A DNA stretch of 64,000 nucleotides from Alkalimarinus coralli. GTDB lineage: Bacteria > Pseudomonadota > Gammaproteobacteria > Pseudomonadales > Oleiphilaceae. Of this stretch, positions 22,078 through 32,212 are shown piece by piece; position 1 is the first letter of the stretch, and each line of letters opens with the position of its first letter. The notes under the pieces were generated by a model, which was not told the origin of the DNA, searched no databases, and saw only the letters and a program-made list of their open reading frames with translations. The position numbers were made by a program, and so were the translations under genes. Where the stretch lies: NCBI RefSeq assembly GCF_023650515.1, contig NZ_CP096016.1:4543501-4607500 (forward strand), written 5' to 3'.

Positions 22078-23082
22078 ATGCAGCGTTCAGTAAATGAATT
22101 CTTGAATCCTCGTAACATTGAAGTACAGGAAATTAACCCAACGCACGCTAAGGTTATCTTAGAGCCTTTAGAACGAGGGTTTGGACATACATTAGGTAGT
22201 GCTCTGCGTCGTATTTTGCTGTCTTCAATGCCAGGTAGTGCTGTTGTTGAAGCAGAGATTGACGGCGTACTTCATGAATACAGTGCTATTGAAGGTGTTC
22301 AGGAAGACGTTATTGAAATCCTTCTAAACCTTAAAGGTTTGGCTATCACTATGCATAGCCGTGAAGAAGCAACATTGACGTTGACCAAAAAGGGCGAAGG
22401 CCCAGTGTTGGCAAGTGATATTCAGTTAGATCATGATGTCGAAATCGCTAATCCAGACCATGTGATATGTCACTTGGGAGCGGCTGGCGAAATTAACATG
22501 AAGCTGAAAGTGATGCTTGGTCGAGGCTATGAGCCTGCTGATCAGCGCGCTTCTGGTGATGACGAAACGCGAGCAATCGGAAGATTGCAGTTAGACTCTT
22601 CTTTCAGTCCAGTTCTTCGCGTAGCTTACTCTGTTGAGAGAGCTCGTGTAGAGCAGCGTACTGATTTGGATAAGTTGGTTATCGATTTGGAAACAAACGG
22701 TACGATTGATCCTGAAGAATCAATTCGTCGTGCAGCTACCATCTTGCAACAACAATTGTCGGTGTTCGTTAACTTTGATAACGAGAAGGAGCCTGAGCAA
22801 GTTGAGGAAGAGGAAGAAGTTGATCCAATACTTCTTCGTCCAGTTGACGATCTTGAGCTGACTGTTCGTTCTGCTAACTGCTTGAAGGCCGAGAACATAT
22901 ACTACATTGGTGACCTGATTCAGCGTACTGAGGTAGAACTTCTTAAAACACCTAATTTAGGTAAGAAGTCACTTACAGAGATTAAAGATGTTTTGGCATC
23001 TCGTGGTCTCTCTCTGGGTATGCGTCTCGAGAACTGGCCTCCAGCCAGTTTGAAGGGTGATGACAGGGTACTGGGTGGCTAA
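22078..23082 (+). CDS. rpoA: RNA polymerase alpha subunit
   Basis: Alpha dimerises to start polymerase assembly and its C-terminal domain reads UP elements and activators. The product has 334 residues (E. coli 329). The N-terminal assembly domain contains [19 protein letters not shown]; an acidic linker with [10 protein letters not shown] follows; the C-terminal domain has [16 protein letters not shown], which holds the DNA-binding arginine region equivalents, and [13 protein letters not shown]. It is in its usual place between rpsD and rplQ. Confidence 0.98.
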   Translation: MQRSVNEFLNPRNIEVQEINPTHAKVILEPLERGFGHTLGSALRRILLSSMPGSAVVEAEIDGVLHEYSAIEGVQEDVIEILLNLKGLAITMHSREEATLTLTKKGEGPVLASDIQLDHDVEIANPDHVICHLGAAGEINMKLKVMLGRGYEPADQRASGDDETRAIGRLQLDSSFSPVLRVAYSVERARVEQRTDLDKLVIDLETNGTIDPEESIRRAATILQQQLSVFVNFDNEKEPEQVEEEEEVDPILLRPVDDLELTVRSANCLKAENIYYIGDLIQRTEVELLKTPNLGKKSLTEIKDVLASRGLSLGMRLENWPPASLKGDDRVLGG

Positions 23083-23113
23083 CCTCAGGGTAATCAGGTA
23101 AGGAATTAGAGAA

Positions 23114-23500
23114 ATGCGTCATCGTAAAAGTGGTCGTAAATTTAATCGCAATAGCTCACATCGAAAAGCCATGTTCCGTAACATGACTTCATCGTTAGTA
23201 GAGCATGAGCTGATCAAAACAACTTTGCCTAAGGCAAAAGAGTTACGCACAGTAGCAGAGCCTTTAATTACATTGGCTAAAAAAGATACAGTAGCTAATC
23301 GTCGTTTGGCCTTTGCAAGACTGCGTAGCAACGAAGCCGTTGCTAAGTTGTTCAACGAGTTAGGTCCTCGCTACGAGAGCCGTCCTGGTGGATACATTCG
23401 TATCCTCAAGTGTGGCTTGCGTGCTGGAGATAGCGCACCTATGGCTTATGTCGAGCTTGTAGATCGCCCAGTCGAAGTAGAGAGTGACGACGAAGAATAA
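23114..23500 (+). CDS. rplQ: 50S ribosomal protein L17
   Basis: L17 lies at the outside of the 50S subunit near the tunnel exit. The product has 128 residues (E. coli 127). [20 protein letters not shown] at the start and [20 protein letters not shown] near the end are the family signatures, followed by an acidic tail. It is the last alpha operon gene; a strong terminator follows 17 bases later. Confidence 0.98.
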   Translation: MRHRKSGRKFNRNSSHRKAMFRNMTSSLVEHELIKTTLPKAKELRTVAEPLITLAKKDTVANRRLAFARLRSNEAVAKLFNELGPRYESRPGGYIRILKCGLRAGDSAPMAYVELVDRPVEVESDDEE

Positions 23501-23517
23501 TTCGTTGTTAGACTCCT

Positions 23518-23546
23518 AAAAAAGCCGGCTAATCAGCCGGCTTTTT
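23518..23546 (+). terminator. Rho-independent terminator after rplQ
   Basis: AAAAAAGCCGGCT (23518-23530) and AGCCGGCTTTTT (23535-23546) form a strong stem around the loop AATC. The flanking A- and T-runs allow it to work in both directions, ending the alpha operon and also uvrA, whose stop codon lies 46 bases away on the other strand. Confidence 0.92.
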
Positions 23547-23591
23547 ACGTTCTAATTTCCAATTTCTGGAATTGGGTTACTGCGTTGGCCT

Positions 23592-26432
23592 CTAATTACT
23601 AATAGAGGGCTTTGACAGTAGTTCTTTAAGGAAACGGCCGGTGTGTGAGGCATCTATTCTCGCAATATCTTCAGGCGTTCCCTCTCCAATTATGTTTCCT
23701 CCCCCTGTTCCGCCTTCGGGGCCTAGATCAACAATCCAGTCGGCAGTTTTAACAACGTCCAGGTTGTGCTCGATGACCACAATCGTATTGCCGTGTTCCC
23801 GAAGCCTGTGCAGTACATTCAGAAGTTGTTGTATATCGTAGAAATGAAGGCCCGTTGTCGGTTCGTCTAATATATAAAGCGTCTTCCCGGTATCTCTTTT
23901 TGACAGCTCTTTCGCCAGTTTAACTCGTTGTGCTTCGCCGCCCGAGAGAGTAACAGCGCTTTGTCCTAGCCTGATATATGATAAGCCCACATCGATGAGA
24001 GTTTGAAGCTTTTTGGCTAGAAAGGGGACCGAATCAAAGAACTCCCTGGCATCTTCTACGGTAAGCTCTAAGACCTCGTGTATACTTTTTCCTTTATACT
24101 TTATGTCGAGAGTCTCCCGGTTATATCGTTTGCCCTTGCAGCTATCGCAAGGGACATAGACATCAGGTAAAAAGTGCATTTCAACCTTGATAACGCCATC
24201 ACCCTGGCAAGCTTCGCAGCGGCCCCCTTTTACATTGAAGCTGAAACGACCTGGCTTATAGCCTCTAGACCTTGCTTCGTGCGTGCCTGCATAAAGCTCT
24301 CTTATGGGTGTGAATAGGCCGGTGTAAGTGGCAGGGTTTGATCTAGGCGTTCTTCCAATTGGGCTTTGGTCGATATCGATGACCTTGTCCAGCTGTTCGA
24401 GCCCTTCGATCTTCTTGTGCGGCTGTATGGATAGCGTTGTCGCTTTATTTAGAGCTGTCGCGGCTATCGGGTAAAGTGTGCCATTGATCAGCGTAGATTT
24501 ACCCGACCCAGATACCCCTGTTATACAGGTCAATAAGCCTAGAGGGATGGTCAAGTCGGCACTATTTAAGTTGTTTCCTGTCGCACCGCTTAGCTTGAGA
24601 GTTTTCTTTTTGTCATAGGGAACGCGGTTGCTTGGAATCGCAATACTTTTGCCGCCTGATAGGTACTGACCGGTAATGGAGTTTTGATTTGCCATCACCT
24701 CAGCAGGGGTTCCGGCTGCTATGACTTGACCACCATGCACGCCAGCACCTGGCCCTATGTCGATTACATAGTCCGCGAGACGTATCGCGTCTTCATCATG
24801 CTCTACGACTATAACGGTATTACCCAGGTCTCGCAGGTGAGTAAGGGTTTTTAGCAGGCGGTCATTATCACGTTGATGTAATCCGATCGAGGGTTCATCC
24901 AATATATACATGACGCCAACCAGGCCAGCGCCTATTTGGCTTGCCAGTCTAATTCTCTGGGCTTCTCCTCCCGAAAGTGTGTCTGCACTGCGGTCTAATG
25001 TTAAATAGTCTAATCCTACGTTGACTAGAAACTGAAGCCTTAGCTGGATTTCTGCCAGTATTTTGGCCGCAATTTCACCTCTGCGACCTTCCAATGTTAA
25101 TGTAGAAAAATACTCGTATGCTTGGCCAACGGGCATTTCTGTAATGTCAGGTAGCTTTTTATCTTTCACAAATACGTGTCTTGCGGCTTTTTTAAGCCTT
25201 GAGCCATGGCAATCCGGGCATGATTTATGTGTTAGTAGTTTGGATAAATCATCTCGCACCATTTGAGACTCTGTTTCGCGATACCGTCTCTCCATATTAG
25301 GCATCACCCCTTCAAAAGGGTGTTGGCGCTGCACTATATCGCCGCGGGTATTTACGTAATTGAAGGAGACTTTCTCATTGCCGCTGCCATATAAAACCGT
25401 TTGGCGAAACGATTCAGGTAGCTGTTCAAACGGTTGATCCAGGTCGACATCGTAATGCTCGGCTAGACTGGTTAGCATTTGGTAATAGTAAACGGTTCGC
25501 CTGTCCCAGCCTTTAATGGCTCCCTCAGCAAGAGTGAGTTCTGGGTTTTTTACCAGTTTTTGGGTGTCAAAGAACTGTTTAACCCCTAAGCCGTCGCAAG
25601 TTGGGCAGGCGCCAGCTGGATTGTTGAAAGAAAAAATTCTTGGCTCTAACTCGCTTATTGCATAACCACAGTGCGGACAGGCAAATCGAGCAGAGAATAT
25701 TAGTTCTTCTCCTTGTCCCTCCATGGGGGCAACCAGTGCAATACCGTCGGTAAGCCCAATACAGGTTTCAAATGACTCAGCGAGTCTCTGTTCAATACCT
25801 TCCCGCACCTTAAATCGGTCTATCACAACTTCAATGGTGTGCTTTTTATTCTTTTCCAGATCGGGGGTATCGTCCAGGTCAGAAACGATTCCATCGATAC
25901 GGGCCCTGATGAAACCTTGGCTGCGAAGCTCCTGGAAGATATGGTGGTGCTCGCCCTTTCGGTTTTTGACGACTGGAGCGAGCATCATCAGCTTTAGATC
26001 TTCTTCCTGAGCCATGACTTGGTCAACCATTTGGCTAATGGTTTGTGCTTCAAGTGGCTCGTCGTGATCCGGACATCTTGGCTCGCCTGCACGGGCAAAA
26101 AGAAGCCTCAGGTAATCGTAGATTTCGGTTATCGTGCCTACGGTCGAACGGGGGTTATGAGACGTAGATTTCTGCTCGATGGAAATTGCCGGGGAGAGCC
26201 CCTCTATATGGTCAACATCAGGCTTCTCCATCATCGACAAAAACTGGCGGGCATAGGTTGATAATGACTCTACGTACCTTCGTTGTCCTTCGGCGTAGAG
26301 CGTGTCAAATGCGAGCGAGGATTTTCCTGAGCCTGACAGCCCTGTTATGACGATAAGCTTATCTCTTGGTATTTCGAGATCAATATTCTTAAGGTTATGA
26401 GTGCGAGCTCCGCGAACAAGAATTTTATCCAT
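23592..26432 (-). CDS. uvrA: UvrABC excision nuclease subunit A
   Basis: UvrA is the damage-sensing ATPase of nucleotide excision repair; it loads UvrB at lesions. The product has 946 residues (E. coli 940). It starts [16 protein letters not shown] and shows two ABC modules: Walker [11 protein letters not shown] near residue 30 and [10 protein letters not shown] near 640, with signature motifs [12 protein letters not shown] and [12 protein letters not shown]. Zinc-binding cysteine pairs CPHC/CPTC and CEAC/CDSC are intact. I chose the ATG at 26432; a TTG at 26441 would add three residues. No good Shine-Dalgarno sequence is visible for either. The gene is divergent from an MFS transporter gene and convergent with rplQ. 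A complete LexA box was not found. Confidence 0.97.
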   Translation of the reverse strand: MDKILVRGARTHNLKNIDLEIPRDKLIVITGLSGSGKSSLAFDTLYAEGQRRYVESLSTYARQFLSMMEKPDVDHIEGLSPAISIEQKSTSHNPRSTVGTITEIYDYLRLLFARAGEPRCPDHDEPLEAQTISQMVDQVMAQEEDLKLMMLAPVVKNRKGEHHHIFQELRSQGFIRARIDGIVSDLDDTPDLEKNKKHTIEVVIDRFKVREGIEQRLAESFETCIGLTDGIALVAPMEGQGEELIFSARFACPHCGYAISELEPRIFSFNNPAGACPTCDGLGVKQFFDTQKLVKNPELTLAEGAIKGWDRRTVYYYQMLTSLAEHYDVDLDQPFEQLPESFRQTVLYGSGNEKVSFNYVNTRGDIVQRQHPFEGVMPNMERRYRETESQMVRDDLSKLLTHKSCPDCHGSRLKKAARHVFVKDKKLPDITEMPVGQAYEYFSTLTLEGRRGEIAAKILAEIQLRLQFLVNVGLDYLTLDRSADTLSGGEAQRIRLASQIGAGLVGVMYILDEPSIGLHQRDNDRLLKTLTHLRDLGNTVIVVEHDEDAIRLADYVIDIGPGAGVHGGQVIAAGTPAEVMANQNSITGQYLSGGKSIAIPSNRVPYDKKKTLKLSGATGNNLNSADLTIPLGLLTCITGVSGSGKSTLINGTLYPIAATALNKATTLSIQPHKKIEGLEQLDKVIDIDQSPIGRTPRSNPATYTGLFTPIRELYAGTHEARSRGYKPGRFSFNVKGGRCEACQGDGVIKVEMHFLPDVYVPCDSCKGKRYNRETLDIKYKGKSIHEVLELTVEDAREFFDSVPFLAKKLQTLIDVGLSYIRLGQSAVTLSGGEAQRVKLAKELSKRDTGKTLYILDEPTTGLHFYDIQQLLNVLHRLREHGNTIVVIEHNLDVVKTADWIVDLGPEGGTGGGNIIGEGTPEDIARIDASHTGRFLKELLSKPSISN

Positions 26433-26596
26433 AATAGCCAATTATTTTGAAAAAGAGGGTGATTATACTGTGTAAAAGGGAAAGGTCTCAAAGTTAACTT
26501 GCAATATATTTTGTCTGCACGATGTAGATCATTTTGTTAAAATGCCACCCCTGTAAAATCACAACCCCATTTCTTTTGCTCGGAGTAGCGACCTTA

Positions 26597-27961
26597 ATGA
26601 ACGTCAGCGAAAAACGTTCCGTATTTTCTCTCGCGCTTTTGTATGCGATGCGTATGCTTGGCCTGTTTATGGTTCTGCCTGTGTTTGTTTTGCTTGGTGG
26701 TGAACTGGAAGGCTCAAGTGGCGTTCTGATTGGTATTGCTATCGGGGGCTATGGCCTTACGCAAGCGTTATTTCAGGTTCCTTTTGGCATGCTGTCTGAT
26801 CGGTTCGGCCGAAAAAAAATGATTGTAATCGGGCTGCTGATCTTTTGTGCTGGTAGCGTTATAGCGGCGACATCTGAAAGTATTTACGGGGTGATAGCAG
26901 GTCGCTTGTTGCAGGGGGCAGGCGCTATTGCCAGTGTATTGATGGCCCTACTGAGTGACCTTACAACAGATGAAAGTCGAACCAAAGCGATGGCTGTTGT
27001 TGGAATGTCTATCGGGCTCTCATTCTCGGTGGCGCTGGTTGCAGGGCCATTAGTTGCTGATTTTTTTGGCCTAAGTGGAATTTTTTGGCTCACCGCCATA
27101 TTTGCAATAGCGGGGATTGCGATTGTATTGCTGATTGTGCCAACGCCCGTGACAACACACAGCCATAGGGACACAAGAGCTGTGCGAGGTGAGTTTTTTG
27201 AGCTTTTGAGAAACTCAGACTTGTTGAGGCTCGATGTAGGAATATTCTTATTGCACCTCATTTTGACAGCTCTCTTTATCGCAGTTCCGTTATCGCTCGT
27301 AAATGACGCTCAACTCGACAGGCAGGAGCATTGGTGGGTGTATCTTTCGGTAATGGTGACAGCATTTTTTGCGATGGTTCCGTTTATCATTATTGGCGAG
27401 AAAAAAAGGAAAATAAAAACAGTCTTTGTCGGCGCTATTTTGCAGTTGGCAATAGGCTCCATCTTCCTTGCCTTGGCTGGGAGTTCTCTAATCTCAATTT
27501 GGTTTGCGTTATTTGTGTTTTTTATGGCCTTTAACTTACTTGAAGCGAGCTTGCCGTCTTTGGTCAGTAAGCAGGCCCCGGCGGGCGCAAGAGGGACGGC
27601 TATGGGAATCTACTCCACTAGCCAGTTTTTAGGTGCATTTTTAGGTGGGGCTGTTGGTGGCTGGGTTCTTTCAGAGTGGGGGGGAGAGGTTATCTATTAT
27701 GCATCTGCGGCGCTTGCAGGGATATGGTTCTTTATAGCATTGACGATGCGAACGCCAAGCTATTCGACAAGTTTGACCCTCAAGCTGAACGCGCTTTTAT
27801 CGGAGTCTGACGCAGAAAATGCATCGGATGAGCTTGCCAATATTAAAGGGGTAGAGGATGTGGTGGTTGTGATTGAAGAGAAGGCTGCTTACCTTAAAGT
27901 GGATAAGGCTCACCTGGATGAGCATGCCCTGAGCTCATTTCGCTATGCGTTGAGGTCTTAA
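26597..27961 (+). CDS. YajR-like major facilitator transporter
   Basis: A 12-helix transporter of the major facilitator superfamily, 454 residues. Motif A between helices 2 and 3 reads GMLSDRFGRKKMIVIG. The last 60 residues (after SYSTSLTLKLNALL) form a soluble tail with alternating strands and helices, IKGVEDVVVVIEEKAAYLKV, like the C-terminal ferredoxin-like domain of E. coli YajR. The substrate is unknown. I chose the ATG at 26597, with GGAG (26582-26585) 11 bases upstream; a TTG at 26534 would add 21 residues that do not fit an MFS N-terminus. It lies between uvrA and ssb, an arrangement I recall from Pseudomonas. Confidence 0.85.
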   Translation: MNVSEKRSVFSLALLYAMRMLGLFMVLPVFVLLGGELEGSSGVLIGIAIGGYGLTQALFQVPFGMLSDRFGRKKMIVIGLLIFCAGSVIAATSESIYGVIAGRLLQGAGAIASVLMALLSDLTTDESRTKAMAVVGMSIGLSFSVALVAGPLVADFFGLSGIFWLTAIFAIAGIAIVLLIVPTPVTTHSHRDTRAVRGEFFELLRNSDLLRLDVGIFLLHLILTALFIAVPLSLVNDAQLDRQEHWWVYLSVMVTAFFAMVPFIIIGEKKRKIKTVFVGAILQLAIGSIFLALAGSSLISIWFALFVFFMAFNLLEASLPSLVSKQAPAGARGTAMGIYSTSQFLGAFLGGAVGGWVLSEWGGEVIYYASAALAGIWFFIALTMRTPSYSTSLTLKLNALLSESDAENASDELANIKGVEDVVVVIEEKAAYLKVDKAHLDEHALSSFRYALRS

Positions 27962-28195
27962 TCTAGGCAGAGGTCTTTCACTCAAGCGTATTGTAGACGG
28001 TTAACGGGCTTAAATGGCCAAAACGTGCTGACAATTTAATGGCGTTAGTTGGCTAAAGATCACAATTAATCCTCGTTGCTTTGATGTCTAATGAGGTCTT
28101 TTCTGTTAGCATTTGTCACACAGATCAGAGTCGTTCTCTGTGATAAAAAAATTGAAAGCTATGAACCATGGGGTTCTAGTATTTAGGAGATATAA

Positions 28196-28813
28196 ATGGC
28201 ACGCGGTATTAACAAAGTAATTCTAATTGGTAATCTGGGAAATGACCCCGACACTCGTTACACTCCCCAGGGAAGCGCAATCACGAACTTAAGTGTTGCT
28301 ACTGATGAGAGTTACAAAGATAAAAATACAGGGCAAATGGTGCCAAAAACTGAATGGCACCGTGTCGTTCTGTTTAACCGGTTAGCTGAGATTGCAAAAG
28401 AGTACTTAAAGAAAGGCTCAAAGGTTTATCTTGAAGGGCGATTGCAGACTAGAAAGTGGCAGGATCAGGGCGGTCAAGACCGTTATACCACAGAGATTGT
28501 TGCCAATGAGATGCAGATGCTCGACTCCCGCGGTGGTGCAGATCAGTCTCAGGGTGGTTACTCTGCTCCTGCTCAACACCAGCATCAGCAACAGCAGGGC
28601 GGGTATGCTCAGCAGCCTCAGAGTGCGCCACAGCATCAAGCGGCACCGCAACAACGTGCAGCACAGCCCCAGTCTGTGCCTCAGCAGCCAGCAGCTCCCC
28701 AGCAAGGCTATCAGCAACCGCAGCAGGGTGGGTATGGACAACAAGCGCCTAATCATGCCGCGCCTTCAGCGCCAGCTCCAATGGATGACTTTGACGATGA
28801 TATACCGTTCTAG
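28196..28813 (+). CDS. ssb: Single-stranded DNA-binding protein
   Basis: SSB coats single-stranded DNA and recruits replication and repair proteins. The product has 205 residues (E. coli 178). The OB fold starts [20 protein letters not shown] and continues with [20 protein letters not shown]; a glutamine-, proline- and glycine-rich linker of about 80 residues follows, longer than in E. coli; the conserved acidic tip DDFDDDIPF closes the protein. AGGAG (28185-28189) lies 6 bases before the ATG. The 234-bp gap before it holds only a small inverted repeat (CACAGA at 28119-28124, TCTGTG at 28137-28142) and a weak promoter match. Confidence 0.97.
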   Translation: MARGINKVILIGNLGNDPDTRYTPQGSAITNLSVATDESYKDKNTGQMVPKTEWHRVVLFNRLAEIAKEYLKKGSKVYLEGRLQTRKWQDQGGQDRYTTEIVANEMQMLDSRGGADQSQGGYSAPAQHQHQQQQGGYAQQPQSAPQHQAAPQQRAAQPQSVPQQPAAPQQGYQQPQQGGYGQQAPNHAAPSAPAPMDDFDDDIPF

Positions 28814-28862
28814 GGCGTTATTACTGTAAAAAAGTAACGTTCATAACAAAGGAATGCAAATG

Positions 28863-28887
28863 AAGCCCCATAAACTGGGGCTTTTTT
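28863..28887 (+). terminator. Rho-independent terminator after ssb
   Basis: AAGCCCCA (28863-28870) and TGGGGCTT (28876-28883) with the loop TAAAC form the stem, and a T-run follows. It also separates ssb from the convergent TPR protein gene. Confidence 0.9.
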
Positions 28888-28933
28888 GTTGCCGCTTTGG
28901 CTTATCAGGGAAATGTTATCTCAAACCTGTTTA

Positions 28934-29791
28934 TCATTCACTTGAGCTTGTAAGGCTTTGAAACGCGGGTAGGTTTTTTAGAGGAATTAGCGCCTCATCA
29001 TTTAATACCTCTTCCCGGTAGCTGTCTTTTCGCTCTAAGGCCTCTGATAGATACTTGATGGCATCGTCAAATTGCCCCATTGCTGTGTAGGCGCATCCTA
29101 ATTGATAAAATGCGTGACAGTTTTCAGGGTCGATTTTTAATGCTTGATGGCAGAGATTTGCGGCCCACTGAGGTTCATTAAGTTCTAGAACGCTGTCTGC
29201 TTTGTAGGTTAGTGCTTCGCAGTCGTCGCTCCTTAATTTCAAGATTTCATCGTAGGTCTCGATCCTGCTTGACAGGTTTGAGTCCTGGCCTGCTCTCAGC
29301 CATAGTGACTGAACCTCTTGAGTGAGTTCGATTTCTTCTCTGTTCTCCTCAATGTGGCGTGTTTTCTGATTCAATTGCTGCTCGATGGCGTGCAGTCGAT
29401 TTTCGTACTCTGATACCAGCTTTGATATCTCTTCATCTGCCAGCGAGTGAACCCTATCTTTGATCTCTCGTAATGAGTTCCAGCCAACCAAAACCATAAT
29501 TGAGCTAGCGCCGGCAATAAGGTAGAAGAAATATGTCACCGTATCGGTTGCATAAGTCACCGCACGGTCGACAGAGCTATGCTCCCTGTCGACAATTTGC
29601 TGGATCATTTCATGCTTTTGGTCGGCCATATCGATGCGTAGCCGCTTGAGCTCTTCGAGCACGTAAAGTTCTACAAACGGCGTATACATGGGATTTTTCA
29701 AGTCTTTGACTTCTAAAACGTCAGGCCTGTCTTCGGCACTAATGGCGGTTGCAACTAAAACCAGGAATGCTATCGCTATGATGCGAGACAT
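28934..29791 (-). CDS. Membrane-anchored coiled-coil/TPR protein, last gene of the ectoine operon
   Basis: I do not recognise a named family. The 285 residues begin with a signal-like segment MSRIIAIAFLVLVATAISA, then a short polar stretch, a hydrophobic helix around residues 85-105 (YFFYLIAGASSIMVLVGW), a charged heptad-rich segment likely to form a coiled coil (about 110-165), and tetratricopeptide-like repeats at the end (YKADSVLELNEPQWAANLCH; FYQLGCAYTAMGQFDDAIKY). The expected topology is a small periplasmic part and a larger cytoplasmic TPR part. GGAAGAG lies 4 bases before the ATG. The start overlaps the end of the aspartokinase gene by 16 bases, so it is very probably co-translated with the ectoine genes. 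Its role is unknown. Confidence 0.75.
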   Translation of the reverse strand: MSRIIAIAFLVLVATAISAEDRPDVLEVKDLKNPMYTPFVELYVLEELKRLRIDMADQKHEMIQQIVDREHSSVDRAVTYATDTVTYFFYLIAGASSIMVLVGWNSLREIKDRVHSLADEEISKLVSEYENRLHAIEQQLNQKTRHIEENREEIELTQEVQSLWLRAGQDSNLSSRIETYDEILKLRSDDCEALTYKADSVLELNEPQWAANLCHQALKIDPENCHAFYQLGCAYTAMGQFDDAIKYLSEALERKDSYREEVLNDEALIPLKNLPAFQSLTSSSE

Positions 29792-31218
29792 ATTGCTCTT
29801 CCGTGATCGTGCACTTCAACCAGGCAGCGGTGGAGACTTTTAACTGCGGTATCATAATTGCGCTCATCGATAATGAATTGCATATCGACTTGTCGCATTG
29901 ACTGGTGGATAGCCAGAATACTAATGCCTTGCTCTGAGAGGGCGTTAACCGTCCGGGAGAGAATGCCCGGAACCTGCATGTCACTTCCAATTGCCGATAC
30001 GATGGCGACCTTTTGCTGGTTTATCTCTGCGTCTGGGTAACTTTTCTTGAGCTGTGATACCAGGCGCTTCAAGGTGCTTGAGTCTGTGTTTATGTAATGG
30101 GTAATCGTGTTGGCATTAACATCCTTTGCGGTGAATGTTAGATTTAGTTTTTTAAGCGTATCGACTATGGTGTGATCATACTCGGTCACTTTGCCTGTCA
30201 TATCTTGGTCAAACAGCTCTACCGCCCAAACGCCTTTTTGGCCTGCAATGATCTCGACGCAGGGTGAGTCGCTCACATAGTCTTGGGTGATCAAGGTTCC
30301 ATAGTGGTCGGGCTCAAATGTATTTCTTACGCGCAAAGGAATTTTATTTTGTCGCAGGCCCTTGGCTGCTTTGGGGTGTATCGCCTCCATGCCCAGGTTT
30401 GCAAGTTGGTCAGCTACATCGTAATTGGTGCGCCCAATGGGGACGGCGTTGTTTTCACCAACAAGCCTTGGATCTGCGCTGCTAAGGTGGAACTCCTTGT
30501 GGATAATGGCCTCGCTTGCCTGAGTTAATACGGCAATGCGGCTAAATGTCATTTCACTGTAGCCTCTGTCGAAGTGCGTCATCAGCCCTTCTTCGCTGTG
30601 AGCGTATCCGGTTACAACAGGAATGGCACTTGACAGGTCTATGTTGCTAAAGGCCTTTTCGATGCGCTCGTCCAGAGAAACCTGATCCATGCTTCGCCAG
30701 CCTGTTAAGTCGATAAAGCAGGCGTTGATTCCGTCTAGGTTCAGTAGCTGTGCGGTATTTCTGGCACTATGCGCTTCTCCGATACAGGCAAGCATCTCTC
30801 TGACTGAGTCAAGGTGTGTCTCAAGCGAAAAGTGGCCATGTTTGCAGAGTCGTTGTAAATGGCTAAGGCAGGACTCCGCGTCATCAATACGCTCAGATAT
30901 AAATTCGTTGGCGTCGCTCAGTTGCTGCTCTGATTGAAAAAGCGCTTTATTGGTGTCAAACATCTTTTGCTTGGTTTTCTCAAGCATTTCACGCCAGTTG
31001 TTATCATTGATACTGTTTGAAAACAGTGAGAAAACACCTGGGTGTCCGGTTTTCTTGTGCTCTAATAATAGATCGGTTATGCCGCTGTAAGCTGAGACAA
31101 CTAGAACTCGGTTGTAGATGTTTTCTTTTTGTGAGGGGTTAAGAATGATGTTGTCCCTTACCGCTTCATAGTCGTTCATTGAAGTGCCGCCAATTTTTTC
31201 CACGGTATGTAAGTGCAT
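29776..31218 (-). CDS. ask: Ectoine-pathway aspartokinase
   Basis: Phosphorylates aspartate, the first step towards aspartate semialdehyde, the substrate of EctB. The product has 480 residues. The kinase signature HTVEKIGGTSMNDYEAVRD is at the N-terminus, and the substrate segment FDRGYSEMTFSRIAVLTQA is in the middle. Two ACT-type segments lie at the C-terminus, including VAIVSAIGSDMQVPGILSRT. The HTVEKIGGTSM start is typical of the specialised Ask_Ect group, thought to be less feedback-inhibited. I chose the ATG at 31218, which has AAGAGG 5 bases upstream; an ATG at 31251 would add 11 residues. It follows ectC by 72 bp and overlaps the next gene by 16 bases. Confidence 0.93.
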   Translation of the reverse strand: MHLHTVEKIGGTSMNDYEAVRDNIILNPSQKENIYNRVLVVSAYSGITDLLLEHKKTGHPGVFSLFSNSINDNNWREMLEKTKQKMFDTNKALFQSEQQLSDANEFISERIDDAESCLSHLQRLCKHGHFSLETHLDSVREMLACIGEAHSARNTAQLLNLDGINACFIDLTGWRSMDQVSLDERIEKAFSNIDLSSAIPVVTGYAHSEEGLMTHFDRGYSEMTFSRIAVLTQASEAIIHKEFHLSSADPRLVGENNAVPIGRTNYDVADQLANLGMEAIHPKAAKGLRQNKIPLRVRNTFEPDHYGTLITQDYVSDSPCVEIIAGQKGVWAVELFDQDMTGKVTEYDHTIVDTLKKLNLTFTAKDVNANTITHYINTDSSTLKRLVSQLKKSYPDAEINQQKVAIVSAIGSDMQVPGILSRTVNALSEQGISILAIHQSMRQVDMQFIIDERNYDTAVKSLHRCLVEVHDHGRAICLAS

Positions 31219-31290
31219 TTTTTCCTCTTCTAGAATGGTTAGGTATCGCATAAAGCGTGACTTGTGCGCATAAGCTATGCAGCCGTATTG

Positions 31291-31677
31291 CTAGGCTAGC
31301 TCGTAGGCTCCTTCCTTGTTATGAACCTCATTGCCATTTAGCGGCGGATTAAATACACAGGCCATTTTCATCTCTTGCTTGGCGCGCAAGATATGCTGGT
31401 CATGCTTATCAAGGATGTATAGCGTACCTTCTTTGATTGGGTGAACTTTTCCATCTTCCAGATTTTCTATTTCGCCTTCCCCTGACAGGCAGTAGACTGA
31501 CTCAAGATGGTTTTTATAGTGCATTCTGAAATCGGCACCCTTGTAAATCGTTGTGATATGAAACGAGAAGCCCATATTGTCGTCTTTCAATAGCAGGCGG
31601 GTGCTTTCCCAGTTTCCGTCCGGTGAAACGACTCGTCGCTCTGAATTATTCGCTTCGCTTAACTGTCTGATAATCAT
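31291..31677 (-). CDS. ectC: L-ectoine synthase
   Basis: Closes N-gamma-acetyl-diaminobutyrate to the ring of ectoine, with loss of water. The product has 128 residues, the usual size of this cupin enzyme. [19 protein letters not shown] carries the metal-binding glutamate, and [15 protein letters not shown] holds the tyrosine and histidine positions known as metal ligands in EctC. GGAG lies 11 bases before the ATG. Its upstream neighbour is not ectB directly but an unknown gene 41 bp away. Confidence 0.95.
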   Translation of the reverse strand: MIIRQLSEANNSERRVVSPDGNWESTRLLLKDDNMGFSFHITTIYKGADFRMHYKNHLESVYCLSGEGEIENLEDGKVHPIKEGTLYILDKHDQHILRAKQEMKMACVFNPPLNGNEVHNKEGAYELA

Positions 31678-31718
31678 GTAGCTATTTTCTCCAAAATTAG
31701 TTGCTGGTGCGCACGGGG

Positions 31719-32171
31719 CTAAACTTTGCTCTTTATACTGTTCAGCTGTTCTTTTAGAACTTCTTCATGCTGTAGAGAGTCAAATTCTGACTGCTCATGA
31801 CGGCTGGTGTGAAGAGCGCTGTCGAGAGCCTCACTAAAGAGATTTAGGCTTTGCGTTATTTGGTTATGGAGCGTTACATCCAGTGAATCCAAATGACGAA
31901 CCGCATCTGTGGCTTCTTGTAGAAGGCTTGGTAGTGCTTCTAAAACGGTGGTGCCCAGCGGTTTTTCTTTAAGCTTGTTTTGCAGCCTGGCTCGCTCTGC
32001 CAGCCATGCTTCCAGCTGTTTGATCTCTTCGCTTGATAAGTGTGCTGAAACGTGGGGCGCTATCGTGCAGAGCTGGTCATCAAAACTAACGACAACCTCC
32101 GATATTTCACGGCCGTCAACATAGCGAGTTCTAACACATTGAACTGCGTTGTTGGTCTGTACGAAATTCAT
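31719..32171 (-). CDS. Unknown protein inserted between ectB and ectC
   Basis: A 150-residue soluble protein that I do not recognise. No signal peptide or membrane segment is visible. The first third ([20 protein letters not shown]) looks like beta strands; the rest is mainly helical, with an acidic, leucine-rich pattern ([39 protein letters not shown]) that suggests helical hairpins or coiled coil. AGAGGG lies 6 bases before the ATG, so translation is likely. The gaps to ectB and ectC are each 41 bp, which places it firmly inside the operon. Its role could be regulatory or a partner of an ectoine enzyme, but nothing in the sequence shows this. Confidence 0.8.
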   Translation of the reverse strand: MNFVQTNNAVQCVRTRYVDGREISEVVVSFDDQLCTIAPHVSAHLSSEEIKQLEAWLAERARLQNKLKEKPLGTTVLEALPSLLQEATDAVRHLDSLDVTLHNQITQSLNLFSEALDSALHTSRHEQSEFDSLQHEEVLKEQLNSIKSKV

Positions 32172-32212
32172 TTAACGCCCTCTGGTTTGCAGTGAATAAA
32201 TATAGATATGGC

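Noticed and set aside
26442..26596. Possible LexA (SOS) box between uvrA and the transporter gene
   Set aside because: Only a half site TACTGT (26467-26472) is present; the partner ACAG at the right spacing is missing. The same holds upstream of ssb.
28016..28195. Terminator or SOS element in the transporter-ssb gap
   Set aside because: The CACAGA/TCTGTG repeat is only 6 bp, is followed by A residues rather than T, and does not fit the LexA consensus.
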